Positions 1 to 9,684 of a DNA stretch of 64,000 nucleotides are shown piece by piece (within the stretch, counting starts at the first letter, position 1; the number at the start of each line of letters is the position of its first letter). The DNA lies in the NCBI RefSeq assembly GCF_034313845.1, contig NZ_JAVIWN010000004.1. One strand, 5' to 3'. Source of the stretch: Actimicrobium sp034313845 (lineage in GTDB: Bacteria > Pseudomonadota > Gammaproteobacteria > Burkholderiales > Burkholderiaceae_D). Under the pieces are notes generated by a model that had not been told where the DNA came from, did not search any database, and was given only the letters and a program-made list of their open reading frames with translations. The position numbers and the translations under genes are program-made.

Positions 1-977
1 ATGCCTTCAAGGACCCTTTCCAGCTCGGGGACGACGAGCCCTGCACCACACCGAGCATCGGCATCACGTTGTTTTCGACGGCTACCGACAGTATCGACGA
101 ACTGCTGCGTCGTGCCGATCTGGCGATGTACCAGGCCAAGTCGGCCGGTCGCAACACGATGCGGTTCTTTGATCCCGACATGCAGGCCGCCATCAGCGCA
201 CGTATCGTGCTGGAAATCGAATTGCGCAGTGCGCTACGACTGGGCCAGTTTCTGCTGCACTACCAACCACAGGTCAATACAACTGGTCGACCGACTGGTG
301 CCGAAGCCCTGGTGCGATGGAATCATCCGCAACGCGGCATGGTGCCGCCGTTTGCCTTCATTCCGATCGCCGAAGAAACCGGCCTGATCCTCGCGCTGGG
401 TAGCTGGGTGCTCGAAACAGCCTGCCTTGAACTGGCCAGCTGGGCCAGCGATCCGGTACTCGCCGAGCTCAACATGGCAGTCAATGTCAGTGCCCGTCAG
501 TTCCGCCAGAGCGGGTTCGTCAACGAAGTGCTCGACATCGTGCAGCGCAGCGGTGCTAATCCGCACAGGCTGAAACTGGAGTTGACTGAAAGTCTGCTGA
601 TCGACGACGTCGAACAAACTATCCTGACAATGACGCAACTCAAAGCGCATGGTGTCGGTTTTTCGCTGGATGACTTCGGCATTGGTTACTCGTCCCTGTC
701 GTACCTGAAACGCTTACCGCTCGACCAGCTAAAGATCGACCAGTCGTTCGTGCGCGACATTCTGACCGACGCCAACGATGAAGCCATCGCCGGCACCATC
801 GTGGCACTTGGCACCAGCCTCGGACTGGCGGTCATTGCCGAAGGGGTGGAAACCGCCGAACAAAAATCGCGGCTGGCCGGACTCGGCTGCTTTTCCTACC
901 AGGGGTATTACTTTAGCCGGCCCGTTCCGGCCGACGTCTTTATCGCCTTCGTGCGTGATCCGGTACCGGCTGGTTAG
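1..977 (+). CDS. GGDEF-EAL c-di-GMP protein, 5' partial
   Basis: Open at the left edge: the reading frame runs from base 3, so the true start is upstream. The first residues are the end of a GGDEF domain (SIGIT, then ADLAMYQAK at about 112-140), followed by a full EAL phosphodiesterase domain. The EAL motif is at 303-311. Other catalytic-site signatures are present: NVSARQF, ELTES, DDFGIGYSS, KIDQSF and AEGVE. An active cyclic di-GMP phosphodiesterase is therefore likely. Whether the GGDEF half is active cannot be seen. Typical family members carry PAS or membrane sensor domains further upstream. It lies 185 bp ahead of a response-regulator diguanylate cyclase on the same strand, so the region concentrates c-di-GMP enzymes. 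Confidence 0.93.
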   Translation, partial: AFKDPFQLGDDEPCTTPSIGITLFSTATDSIDELLRRADLAMYQAKSAGRNTMRFFDPDMQAAISARIVLEIELRSALRLGQFLLHYQPQVNTTGRPTGAEALVRWNHPQRGMVPPFAFIPIAEETGLILALGSWVLETACLELASWASDPVLAELNMAVNVSARQFRQSGFVNEVLDIVQRSGANPHRLKLELTESLLIDDVEQTILTMTQLKAHGVGFSLDDFGIGYSSLSYLKRLPLDQLKIDQSFVRDILTDANDEAIAGTIVALGTSLGLAVIAEGVETAEQKSRLAGLGCFSYQGYYFSRPVPADVFIAFVRDPVPAG

Positions 978-1162
978 TGATGGACCAGGCGTGTCACGCA
1001 GCACCAGGAAAGGACCGAATAAAACAGGACAAGCGCCATCACCTTTAAGTGCGGTGGCGCACAATCTTCCGCATGCTTTGTCACTATCCTGTGGCTTTAG
1101 CTATCCTGAAGCGGAACCTGTGGCAGCCCACGCGCCATCTGTTTCCGCAGACCGCAGACAAC

Positions 1163-2125
1163 ATGCTCAGCGAAGAAGACATTCATTCAGCAAAAATCCT
1201 CATCGTCGACGATAGTCAGGATAACGTCAGATTGATGCTGGCTGTCCTTGAACAGGATGGCTACGTCAACGTCAGTGACACGACGAAGCCGCAGGACGTG
1301 GCAGAATTGCACCGGCTTAACAAGTTCGATCTGATCCTGCTCGACATCCAGATGCCAATGATGGACGGCTTCAAAGTCATGAAGGCATTACAAGACCTGG
1401 CGCAGGATGCGTGGCTGCCGGTACTGGCTATCACAGCCCATCCGGATCACCGGATCAGCGCGCTCGAAGCCGGTGCGATGGACTTCATGGTCAAGCCATT
1501 TCACCTCGATGAAATTCTCCATCGCATTCACAACATGCTGGAAGTACGCCTGTTGTTCAACAAGGCCACCCGCAACGGTGACGCGATGTATCAGCTAGCC
1601 CTGCATGACCCGCTGACCGGCTTGCCGAACCGGCGCCTGCTCGACGACAGGATCAGTATCGCGCTGGCCCACGCCCGGCGCGACCGCACGTTGGTCGCAC
1701 TGATGTACATGGATCTCGACGGTTTCAAGCAGATCAACGACACCATGGGCCACGGGCATGGCGACGAGTTGCTGCAACTGGTGTCGCAACGCCTGGTGGC
1801 AACTGCCCGCAGCGAAGATACCGTGGCCCGTATCGGTGGCGACGAATTCGTTCTGGTCATGGGCAACCTGACGAACCTGCAGGATGTCCACGCGACGGCG
1901 CAAAAAATGATCAATGCCGTCGGCAACCCGTACACGATCTGCGATGCCGAAGTCAATATCACGGCAAGCATCGGTATTTCCCTCTCTGGCACCGCTCCGG
2001 CCGAGGGCTTGATCCAACTGGCCGACGCGGCGTTATACGAGGCCAAACGCAATGGCAAGAACCGTTACCATGTCGACGCACCACCGTGCGCGACCGATGC
2101 CTTTCAACAAAGGAATCTGCAATGA
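1163..2125 (+). CDS. REC-GGDEF response regulator (diguanylate cyclase)
   Basis: A 320-residue protein with an N-terminal receiver domain and a C-terminal GGDEF domain. In the receiver, D16/D17 form the acidic pocket, D61 (LLDIQMP) is the phospho-acceptor, T91 the switch residue and K111 (VKPF) the conserved lysine. The cyclase domain starts near HDPLTGLPN (148-156) and has intact GGDEF at 225-229. An RxxD motif (R216-D219) sits five residues ahead, the position of the allosteric product-inhibition site. Phosphorylation should therefore control c-di-GMP synthesis. The ATG at 1163 begins just before the receiver fold; an in-frame ATG at 1049 would add 38 unconserved residues. The stop overlaps the next gene's start by 4 nt, so the downstream kinase is the likely partner. 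Confidence 0.93.
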   Translation: MLSEEDIHSAKILIVDDSQDNVRLMLAVLEQDGYVNVSDTTKPQDVAELHRLNKFDLILLDIQMPMMDGFKVMKALQDLAQDAWLPVLAITAHPDHRISALEAGAMDFMVKPFHLDEILHRIHNMLEVRLLFNKATRNGDAMYQLALHDPLTGLPNRRLLDDRISIALAHARRDRTLVALMYMDLDGFKQINDTMGHGHGDELLQLVSQRLVATARSEDTVARIGGDEFVLVMGNLTNLQDVHATAQKMINAVGNPYTICDAEVNITASIGISLSGTAPAEGLIQLADAALYEAKRNGKNRYHVDAPPCATDAFQQRNLQ

Positions 2126-4089
2126 TCGCCAGATTCGATTTTTCCCACGTGATGCAGGCGCTGCCCGCCAACGTCGTCGTGCTGTTACCAGACCGGCACT
2201 ATACGATCGTTGCAGCCTCCGATAATTTTCTCAAAGCAAACGCCAGGGAACGCCAAGAAGTGATTGGTCGCCCCTATTTCGATGCTTTTCCCGAACCGGT
2301 CGACGCCGACACCGGCGCGTTGCGCCTGAACCTCGATACCCTCTGCGAAAACCGGATTGACGCAGCAACGCCCGCGCCACCGCACCCTATCGTGACAGGT
2401 CAGCAGTGCTGTCCCGCGCTGCATCCGGTCATGAATGCCAATGGTGAACTGGAAGCCATCCTGCTGCAATTGCAGGAAACCGCCATGCGAAGTGACGATA
2501 CCGATGACTACATCATCCGGCTGGCACGCTGTGCTGCGGCCGCTGAACTGGGCACCTTCGAATACCAGCCCGATAGCGACCTGGTGGTCGGCAATCCGGC
2601 ATTCCTGTCGCACCTGTTCCTGCCGCCCGACACGGTGCTGACGCTGGAACAGTTACTGCACGTTTTGCATCCGGAGGACAGCGCCCGTACCCGTGCCGCA
2701 CTGTCGACCGCCATCCGTAACGCCACTCCCTATGACGTCCAGTATCGGGTGCTGGCAGCGGACGGCCGGGTGCGCTGGTTGCGCGCCAAGGGCTGCATGG
2801 CCGGTAACGCCGCGCTGGGCACCGCCAGTTTCAATGGCATCACGATCGATATTTCCGCCTGCAAGCTGGTGGAGCAAGCCCACAACGACAACGCCGAAGA
2901 GTCCGATCTGGCACGTACCTCTGCCGAGCATGCCAGCCTGATCAAGGATGAATTTCTGTCGACGCTGTCGCATGAATTACGCACCCCGCTCAATTCGATC
3001 CTGGGCTGGACGCAAGTCCTGCAACGCAGCAGTGAAAGCATGTCCGACAAGGCTGTTGCTGCGCTGGCCATCATCGAGCGCAGCGCACGCCAGCAAGCCC
3101 GGCTCATCGATGACCTGCTCGATGCCAGCGCCATCATGGCCGGCAATATTCATCTGAACCTGCAGCCGACGCGCTGCAACGACGTCATCAGTGCCAGCGT
3201 GGCATTGTCGGCACCGATGGCTGCAAGCAAAAATATCCAGCTCGATGTCCGCATCGACGAACCCGGTATGGTGATCGAAGCCGACCATTCGCGCCTGCAG
3301 CAAATCCTGTTCCGCTTGTTGTCCAACGCCATCAAGTTCAGCGCCAACGACAGCACGGTGACGATCCGTCAGATGACCAGCAACCACCGCGTCATCATCA
3401 CCATTACCGATAGCGGCCAAGGTATTGCACCGGCCTTTTTGCCCTCTTTGTTTGCCCGTTTTTCACAAGCCGATGGCAGCATCACGCGCAGCCATATGGG
3501 ACTCGGGCTCGGACTATCAATCGTCAAGTCGCTGATCGAACTGCACGGCGGCACGGTCAGTGCGACCAGTCAGGGCATTGCACGCGGTGCCACTTTCACG
3601 ATCGAATTACCGGTTCTGCAAGCCGGCCTGCACCCGCAGCAGGTTGCCCGGGCGGATCGTGACGTCGTTGCCAGCGAGTCCGGTATCAGCTGGTTTGCTG
3701 ATATCGTCGTCGTCGACGACGAGCACGACACAGGCACCGTGATACAGGAGATTCTGCAAAACGCCGGTGCCACGGTAAGGCTGGCCAGCTCGGCCATCGA
3801 AGCGCTGGCAATGATCAGCGCGCACCGTCCCGACCTGCTCATCAGTGATATCGGCATGCCGCAAATCGATGGCTACCAGTTACTGCATCTGTTACGCAAG
3901 CAGGACGCACCTGACGCACCCAAGTTACCAGCGATAGCACTGACCGCCTTCGCCCGCCCCGAAGACAAGCACCGTGCAATCGACGCCGGCTACCTGATCC
4001 ACCTTGCCAAGCCGGTCGAGTCAGACGATCTGGTGACCGCCGCCAGGCTGGCAGTGCGACGGCCTAGCAGGATTGCAGGACAGGACTGA
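2122..4089 (+). CDS. hybrid sensor histidine kinase (PAS-HisKA-HATPase-REC)
   Basis: A 655-residue kinase without transmembrane segments, so probably cytosolic. Two PAS-like regions fill roughly residues 1-260; the second ends with a PAS_3-type strand near GITIDIS. The dimerisation and phospho-acceptor box LSHELRTPLNS has His at 284. The ATPase domain shows the N box (LLSNAIKFS), G1 (DSGQGI) and G2 (GLGLGLS). The C-terminal receiver has VVDDE and phospho-acceptor D576 (LISDIGMP), with AKPVE as the lysine motif. The start at 2122 is preceded by AAAGGAATCTGC and overlaps the upstream stop as ATGA. That coupling makes the REC-GGDEF protein its likely target. The input signal is not evident. Confidence 0.94.
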   Translation: MIARFDFSHVMQALPANVVVLLPDRHYTIVAASDNFLKANARERQEVIGRPYFDAFPEPVDADTGALRLNLDTLCENRIDAATPAPPHPIVTGQQCCPALHPVMNANGELEAILLQLQETAMRSDDTDDYIIRLARCAAAAELGTFEYQPDSDLVVGNPAFLSHLFLPPDTVLTLEQLLHVLHPEDSARTRAALSTAIRNATPYDVQYRVLAADGRVRWLRAKGCMAGNAALGTASFNGITIDISACKLVEQAHNDNAEESDLARTSAEHASLIKDEFLSTLSHELRTPLNSILGWTQVLQRSSESMSDKAVAALAIIERSARQQARLIDDLLDASAIMAGNIHLNLQPTRCNDVISASVALSAPMAASKNIQLDVRIDEPGMVIEADHSRLQQILFRLLSNAIKFSANDSTVTIRQMTSNHRVIITITDSGQGIAPAFLPSLFARFSQADGSITRSHMGLGLGLSIVKSLIELHGGTVSATSQGIARGATFTIELPVLQAGLHPQQVARADRDVVASESGISWFADIVVVDDEHDTGTVIQEILQNAGATVRLASSAIEALAMISAHRPDLLISDIGMPQIDGYQLLHLLRKQDAPDAPKLPAIALTAFARPEDKHRAIDAGYLIHLAKPVESDDLVTAARLAVRRPSRIAGQD

Positions 4090-4102
4090 CCGGTGTGCAG
4101 AA

Positions 4103-4120
4103 GTCTTGCCGAGGCAAGAC
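4103..4120. terminator. candidate terminator between convergent genes
   Basis: A perfect inverted repeat GTCTTGC / GCAAGAC around CGAG lies between the kinase gene (+) and the dehydrogenase gene (-). It is followed on the plus strand by a moderately T-rich tail (GTTTATTT). The stem is short and the T-run interrupted, so this is only a candidate. Confidence 0.4.
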
Positions 4121-4134
4121 GTTCAAGGTTTATT

Positions 4135-5274
4135 TCATGCGCTACGCGGCAACAGAATCTGACGTCCGACTTTCAGGATATCGGTCTGGCCGCACAATGC
4201 CATCGTGATGTCGAGTTCCTTGTGGATCACTTCGAGGCATTTGCTGACCCCTTCGCCGCCCATCGCGCCGAGTCCGTACAGTACTGGCCGACCAATGTAG
4301 ACACCCCGCGCACCCAGTGCCACGGCGCGCAATACGTCCTGACCGGAACGCACGCCGCCATCCATGTGGACCTCAATGCCGTCACCGACAGCTTCGATCA
4401 CGCCCGGCAAGGCGGCGATCGACGAGGCTGCCCCGTCGAGCTGGCGACCGCCGTGGTTGGAGACAATCAGCGCATCGGCACCGCTACGCATGGCCAGTTG
4501 CGCATCTTCCGGGTCCATGATGCCTTTGAGGATCAGCTTGCCGCCCCATTTGTCCTTGATCCATTGCACGTCGTCCCACGACAGCGCCGGATCAAATTGC
4601 TGGGCCGTCCAGGCTGACAGCGACGACATGTTTTCGACACCCTTCACATGGCCGACGATATTGCCGAAGGTGCGGCGTTTGGTGCCCAGCATGCCCAGGC
4701 ACCAGCCGGGCTTGGTCATCATGTTGACGATGTTGGGGAGGGTCAGTTTCGGTGGTGCGGACAAGCCGTTTTTCAGGTCCTTGTGACGTTGCCCGAGAAT
4801 TTGCAAGTCCAGTGTCAGCACCAGTGCCGAGCACTTCGCGGCCTTGGCGCGGTCGATCAGGTCATTGACAAAGCCGCGGTCCTTCATCACGTAGAGCTGG
4901 AACCAGAATGGCTTGCTGGTGTTGGCCGCGACATCTTCGATCGAGGCAATGCTCATCGTCGACAGCGTGAACGGTACGCCGAACTTTTCGGCTGCACGTG
5001 CGGCAAGAATCTCGCCATCGGCACGCTGCATGCCGGTCATGCCGCACGGCGCAATGGCGACCGGCATTGTCGCGTTCTGGCCGACCATCGTGGTTTTCAG
5101 CGACCGGTTTTCCATGTTGATGGCGACCCGCTGGCGAAATTTCAGGTCATTGAAATCACTGACATTGGCGCGGTACGTCGTTTCGGTCCAGGAGCCGGAA
5201 TCGGCATAATCGTAAAACATGCGCGGCACGCGGCGCTCGGCAAGGACACGCAAGTCTTCAATATTGGTAATCAT
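4135..5274 (-). CDS. FMN-dependent alpha-hydroxy-acid dehydrogenase (LldD/L-lactate dehydrogenase type)
   Basis: A 379-residue member of the FMN alpha-hydroxy-acid dehydrogenase family, which oxidises L-2-hydroxy acids such as L-lactate or mandelate and passes electrons to quinone or oxygen. A (beta/alpha)8 barrel is evident. Substrate and flavin contacts are visible: YDYADSGS near 21-28, FQLY near 125, K250 (LILKGI), catalytic H274 within SNHGGRQLD and R277, then DGGVRSG and GARGVYIGRP for FMN phosphate. Length matches LldD. The substrate cannot be fixed from sequence; L-lactate is the commonest in this subfamily, and mandelate or glycolate-type acids are alternatives. It is divergent from the DUF6352 gene and convergent with the kinase gene. 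No LldR or LldP neighbour is present. Confidence 0.88.
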   Translation of the reverse strand: MITNIEDLRVLAERRVPRMFYDYADSGSWTETTYRANVSDFNDLKFRQRVAINMENRSLKTTMVGQNATMPVAIAPCGMTGMQRADGEILAARAAEKFGVPFTLSTMSIASIEDVAANTSKPFWFQLYVMKDRGFVNDLIDRAKAAKCSALVLTLDLQILGQRHKDLKNGLSAPPKLTLPNIVNMMTKPGWCLGMLGTKRRTFGNIVGHVKGVENMSSLSAWTAQQFDPALSWDDVQWIKDKWGGKLILKGIMDPEDAQLAMRSGADALIVSNHGGRQLDGAASSIAALPGVIEAVGDGIEVHMDGGVRSGQDVLRAVALGARGVYIGRPVLYGLGAMGGEGVSKCLEVIHKELDITMALCGQTDILKVGRQILLPRSA

Positions 5275-5439
5275 GGGATGGCGTCAGAAGGGTTGGACAA
5301 GGCGTTAATGTAAGCGCATTAAAGCGCCAGTTGGTTGAAAGTTCTTCATCGATGCCATCAGCAACGTGCGAAAGTACGACCAGCCATGTCACTGTGGGAT
5401 ACTGCGTTCACTCCGATTACCGCACTGCGACCCCAACCC

Positions 5440-6453
5440 ATGCATGATTTCTGGCTCAACTCCGGCTTCAACCTGACCGACCGCGACGGCGACGGCAAAC
5501 TGATCGTCAGCGATGCACTGCTACGCGCATGGTGGAGGCGACCGGAAGTCGCGCCAGTGCCAGAATCCTGTCCGGCAGAACTGGTCTTGCACCAGGCCCT
5601 GCTGGCTACGCCACGCCGGCCGGTGAGCGCTGCCGAACTGGCCGCACTGCACGACCCCGATGCGCGCGAGAACTACGGCGTGATGCTGGCATTTCGCGAT
5701 CGCCTGCTGGCCGCACCGACACTGGAGGCTGCGTACTTCGGGATTTTTCGTTCCGGCGATGTGACAGTGCCACCGCTGTTCATCGATCAGCTCGTGCAAC
5801 TGATCTTGCGCGGCATGCTCGACGGCACCGATGACGCTGTCCTGGCACGCACTGCCGAACTGTTTTTCAGACCACAAAAAGTCGCGCTGGAAGACGGCTC
5901 CATCCTGCTCGCCGATGCCGCCACGGTCGAACTGCATGAGTCCGGCAGCAACTACGGCGACCTTGGCCGCTTGCTGGTGGAAGCCAACACCAAGCCGCGC
6001 CGGGTCGACCTCGACGTACTCGAACAGGCCAACGCAGACCGTTACTGGAAACGAGATGAAGCCCACGATACGGTGCTGGCATTCGGCCAGGATCGGCCCG
6101 CGCTGGACGCGTTGTGCCGTCTGATCGAACGCTGGGTCCAGCACTTTTTCAGCGTCACCGTGACGGTCGAACCGGTACCCCGCATCGATGACAAAAAATG
6201 GGCCTGGCACATCGGCCTTGATGCGCAAGCCACGGCGATCCTCAACGACCTGTACCAGGGCAAGTCGCTCGACGCCGCACGCAACCGGCGCATCCTGTCC
6301 CTGTTCAAAATGACCTTCGCCGATCGCTCGCTGGTGCGGCCGGACGTTGCCGGCCGGCCGGTATACCTCGCCTGTGCGATGGATGGCAAAGACCTGCTGC
6401 GCATCAAGCCGCAAAACCTGCTGCTCAATTTGCCGCTGGCATCGATTTCCTGA
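5440..6453 (+). CDS. DUF6352-type conserved protein, function unknown
   Basis: The protein begins MHDFWLNSGF and matches what I recall of the DUF6352 family of Burkholderiales: DFW near the start, a PESC motif, a DARENY motif, and a C-terminal kinase-fold-like tail ending KPQNLLLNLP-like. About 337 residues and no signal peptide, so cytoplasmic. Function is not known. The stretch DRDGDGKLIVSD near the N terminus has the spacing of an EF-hand loop, but family members lack the full acidic pattern as far as I recall, so calcium binding is doubtful. In-frame ATG at 5386 would add 18 residues; the family start favours 5440, and neither start has a strong ribosome site. Confidence 0.75.
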   Translation: MHDFWLNSGFNLTDRDGDGKLIVSDALLRAWWRRPEVAPVPESCPAELVLHQALLATPRRPVSAAELAALHDPDARENYGVMLAFRDRLLAAPTLEAAYFGIFRSGDVTVPPLFIDQLVQLILRGMLDGTDDAVLARTAELFFRPQKVALEDGSILLADAATVELHESGSNYGDLGRLLVEANTKPRRVDLDVLEQANADRYWKRDEAHDTVLAFGQDRPALDALCRLIERWVQHFFSVTVTVEPVPRIDDKKWAWHIGLDAQATAILNDLYQGKSLDAARNRRILSLFKMTFADRSLVRPDVAGRPVYLACAMDGKDLLRIKPQNLLLNLPLASIS

Positions 6454-6474
6454 GTGTCGCCCAACGGCTACGGA

Positions 6475-7935
6475 TCAGGTCATGAACCCGAGGTTTCTGT
6501 TCGCAAAGTGTCCAATACCCGGAAACACCTCGGCGATTTGTGAAGTACCCAGACCAAACCAGCTAGCCAGTGTTGCACCGTACTGATCGACGGAATATTG
6601 CGGCAGCAAGCTGCCACCGCCGATGTCTTGTGGATGATCGAGGCCGGTCACCGGGAAAGCGCCGATGATATCCTGCCCGCGCACCGCGCCGCCCATGACA
6701 AGGTGATGCCCGCCCCAGCCATGATCGGTGCCATCGCCGTTACTCCTGAAAGTGCGGCCAAAATCGGACGCCGTGAAAAGCGTGACTTGACTGCGCAGGT
6801 CAGATCCCTGCAGGTTCCCGAGTACACCATCGAAATACGCCATCGCGTGGTCAAGCTGCGCCATCAGTTCGGCATGTCGGCCGAGCTGATTATCATGCGT
6901 ATCAAAGCCTCCCAGATTCACAAAAAAAATCTGCCGTCTGGCACCCAGTGCACTGCGACTGGCGATGACACGGGCGACCGTTTGTAACTGTACCGCCAGC
7001 GCATTCCTGGCCAGCCCGCCGCGACGCGGGCTGTCATACCGGGTCGGGTCGGGAACCCCCGCCGCGCCAGCAGGCACCAACCCGGTTGCCAACTGGCTCT
7101 GTGCCGCGATCGAGCGCCGCGTCACTGCGGCATATTCTTTTTCAAACAGATTACTGTGATCGTTACTGATGATGGCTTCCAGTGCATTGGCCGACGCGCT
7201 TGATCCGAACAGCTCACCATGCAGATCTTCAATCGGCACGGCACCCGCCGCGCTGATCTGGTACTGGTTGATGAGTTGACCTGCCAGGAACACCGCATTC
7301 CCCGACACCGAGATCGAGGTGAAGATCGGTGCCGAATTGGACGCCATGAACAGGTCTCCCATCCGCCCGCCCCAGCCTGACTTGGCTCCTTCCGGCATCG
7401 ACGATTGCCAGAGCGATTGCTGGTCATTATGCGAAAACAGTTTTTGTGGCAGGGGCACACTGCGGGCGAGATACTGCGTAGCCGTCGTCGGCACCACCAG
7501 CGGTCCGACATTCGGTACCACCGCGAGGCGACCGGCATCAAAGAGATTCTTGAGTTGTGACAGATTCGGATGGAGCGCAAAGCGGCGTCCGGCTTGGGCG
7601 GTTTTCGGCACGATCGGCAACACGCCACCCGGATTGCCGGGAGCGGGCAAGGCAATGACGCCATCGTCGGGGGACCCGCGCAAACGCAGGTAAGCAGACC
7701 AGGAAGTAGGGTCGGTTGCCAGCACGGTATTGAAGCTGTCATTGCCGCCGTTCATGAACAGACAGACCAGGGCCTTGTAATCGGACCGCGCAGTTTGTGC
7801 CGCCGCCGCACCGATGGTCGCCAGGTTGAGCGCGAACGGCGCAGCAGCAGAACCGAGCAGCGACAACATGGACGCCGTGCGCAGAAAAGCACGACGGGAC
7901 GCACAAGGGGATTTGAAATGAGTTGACTTCGTCAT
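6475..7935 (-). CDS. DUF1501 Tat-exported protein, copy A
   Basis: A 486-residue DUF1501 protein, a family related to the alkaline phosphatase/sulfatase fold. A twin-arginine signal is clear (SRRAFLRTAS, then a hydrophobic stretch ending AAAAQ), so it should be exported folded to the periplasm. Family signatures are GGNDSFN near residue 62, SDFGRT and TDHGWGGHH; the Asp and His residues in the last two resemble metal ligands of the superfamily, though no enzymatic activity is established. The ATG at 7935 has GGAG seven bases upstream. The start lies 13 bp after the stop of the DUF1800 gene, so the two are co-transcribed. It is paralogous along its length to 9991-11430. Confidence 0.9.
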   Translation of the reverse strand: MTKSTHFKSPCASRRAFLRTASMLSLLGSAAAPFALNLATIGAAAAQTARSDYKALVCLFMNGGNDSFNTVLATDPTSWSAYLRLRGSPDDGVIALPAPGNPGGVLPIVPKTAQAGRRFALHPNLSQLKNLFDAGRLAVVPNVGPLVVPTTATQYLARSVPLPQKLFSHNDQQSLWQSSMPEGAKSGWGGRMGDLFMASNSAPIFTSISVSGNAVFLAGQLINQYQISAAGAVPIEDLHGELFGSSASANALEAIISNDHSNLFEKEYAAVTRRSIAAQSQLATGLVPAGAAGVPDPTRYDSPRRGGLARNALAVQLQTVARVIASRSALGARRQIFFVNLGGFDTHDNQLGRHAELMAQLDHAMAYFDGVLGNLQGSDLRSQVTLFTASDFGRTFRSNGDGTDHGWGGHHLVMGGAVRGQDIIGAFPVTGLDHPQDIGGGSLLPQYSVDQYGATLASWFGLGTSQIAEVFPGIGHFANRNLGFMT

Positions 7936-7948
7936 GATGAACTCCGGG

Positions 7949-9676
7949 TTATTTCTGAACAAGATAGTCGGGCGATGCGAGTGCCAGAAAAACCGCTAGC
8001 CAGACGCGATTTATTCTGCCTTCCGCCGCAGCGGCAACATCGTTGATCGGGACGGGAACCGACTTCACGGCGGTCATGATCTGAGCGCGCAATACCGGGC
8101 TCATCTGGTTAGCCAGCAGCATCAGATTGACGCGATCGACCAGCTTGTCCGGCGTCTCGGCCAGATGGATCTCGGTGGCGTAATCACTTTTGATATCGCC
8201 ATCGAGACCGATCCCGTCAGCGACAGTCTCATGCATCGTGTTCAGATAACCGACCACCGACGTATCCCCGGTGATCTGCATTTCGGGCGCAACGAGGTTG
8301 GCATTGGCGATCGTCGTATTCGGCGGCACATAACCGGGGCGGTAAAAATTGAATACCGACGGTGCCCGCAACGGCGACTGGCCGATCGAATCGATCGCAT
8401 CATCGGTGTTACCGATGAGGAAACGCCCGGAGGCCGACCTTGCCTCGAAGGCACGCATCCAGCCGGACAGCCGCAGCACCGGCTCACGTAACTTACCGCT
8501 ATGGGCCGCGGTGATCGTGCTGTCGCTGCGGGCTTCCGGATCAAGCAGGATGGCCCGGATCACGGCTTTCATGTCGCCGCGCACGCCCTGCCCGTTATTG
8601 GCAAAAGCGGCAGCAACCCGTCCGACATAAGCAGGACTCGGATTGCTGGTTACCAGTCGCTGTATCAGCTGGCGGCCAATGAACGGCCCGACATTCGGAT
8701 GAGCGAACAGACGGTCCAGCGCAACCTTGAGGCTGGCTTCGGGATCGGGCGTGCCCTGTGCCGGTACACTGGCACCGAGAAAATTTTTGACGGAAGTCGA
8801 GTGATATTGCGGATAGCTTTGCATCGGCTGCCATTCGCGCTCCGGATTAGTAAAATCCCCGACGAAGCGGTTAAGCGTCTTGTCGGGACCGGCCCAGCTC
8901 CACCCGGTGAACACCTTGGCCATGCCGCTGATATCGGCGCTGGTGTAGGTTTCGACCGGAGCACCATTGACCTGCTTCTGACTGCCGTCCGGATTGAGTT
9001 CAAACAGGCCAATCGACATCAACTGCATGACCTCGCGGCCATAATTTTCATCCGGCGCACGGGTCGCTGATTCTTTCTGGTTATGCAGCGTACTCAGGTA
9101 AATCCCCATCGCCGGATGCAGCGAAACGGCTTCGAGCAAGTTGCGAAAATTGCCGAATGCCTGTTCCCCGAGCATGTCGATATAACTGGCTGCGAGAATC
9201 GGGTGATCGCCAATCTCGCCTTCCTGCAGCGAGATCACAAAAATCTGCGAGAGTGCGTAGACCATTCTCTGTCGTAACTGGTCTTCGCTTTCGATGGCTT
9301 GCTTCCAGAATGACTCAAAAAAATGCTCTTCGTTGAGCGCTTCGCCGACGCCCAGTCGGGTCTTGAGGCCGTTGACGGTGTCGCGATGAGAGGTCTGAGG
9401 GAGAGTAAATTGTTCGTTGATCCAGTCGCTGAAGCCACGGGTAACGACGGCGTTAATGGTGCTGCTGTTGGCACCGAACGATGCCTGAGCCAGGAAGCGT
9501 ACGGCCTGTGCCGGGGTCGGCAACGCCGACACGACGAGCGGTTCAACAATGGCGGCAGGCCCGGTCGGAGCACCGGAACCGCTGCTGCCGGTGGCTCCGG
9601 GTGCAAGGTCTTCATTGCATGCAACAAGTAAAAGCGCCGAGAAAACAGTGACGGCTTTAAAATTTCTAATAGGCAT
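7949..9676 (-). CDS. DUF1800 lipoprotein, copy A
   Basis: A 575-residue DUF1800 protein. The N terminus is a lipoprotein signal with lipobox LLVAC (Cys20) followed by Asn, which favours the outer membrane. The body has the family hallmarks: an N-terminal RFLAQASFG segment, GLFELNPDGS, FTGWSWAG, HPNVGPFIG, QLIQRLVTSNPSPAYV, and a C-terminal FNFYRPGYVPPN block. Molecular function is unknown. DUF1800 genes are commonly followed by DUF1501 genes, as here. The ATG at 9676 is chosen because CCGGAG lies seven bases ahead; the six codons before it would sit inside a 5' hairpin. Closely similar to 11444-13159. Confidence 0.9.
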   Translation of the reverse strand: MPIRNFKAVTVFSALLLVACNEDLAPGATGSSGSGAPTGPAAIVEPLVVSALPTPAQAVRFLAQASFGANSSTINAVVTRGFSDWINEQFTLPQTSHRDTVNGLKTRLGVGEALNEEHFFESFWKQAIESEDQLRQRMVYALSQIFVISLQEGEIGDHPILAASYIDMLGEQAFGNFRNLLEAVSLHPAMGIYLSTLHNQKESATRAPDENYGREVMQLMSIGLFELNPDGSQKQVNGAPVETYTSADISGMAKVFTGWSWAGPDKTLNRFVGDFTNPEREWQPMQSYPQYHSTSVKNFLGASVPAQGTPDPEASLKVALDRLFAHPNVGPFIGRQLIQRLVTSNPSPAYVGRVAAAFANNGQGVRGDMKAVIRAILLDPEARSDSTITAAHSGKLREPVLRLSGWMRAFEARSASGRFLIGNTDDAIDSIGQSPLRAPSVFNFYRPGYVPPNTTIANANLVAPEMQITGDTSVVGYLNTMHETVADGIGLDGDIKSDYATEIHLAETPDKLVDRVNLMLLANQMSPVLRAQIMTAVKSVPVPINDVAAAAEGRINRVWLAVFLALASPDYLVQK

Positions 9677-9684
9677 AATTTTTC

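Noticed and set aside
5470..5520. EF-hand loop in the DUF6352-type protein (DRDGDGKLIVSD)
   Set aside because: The spacing fits a calcium loop, but the flanking helices and the family pattern do not clearly support it, so no calcium-binding claim is made.
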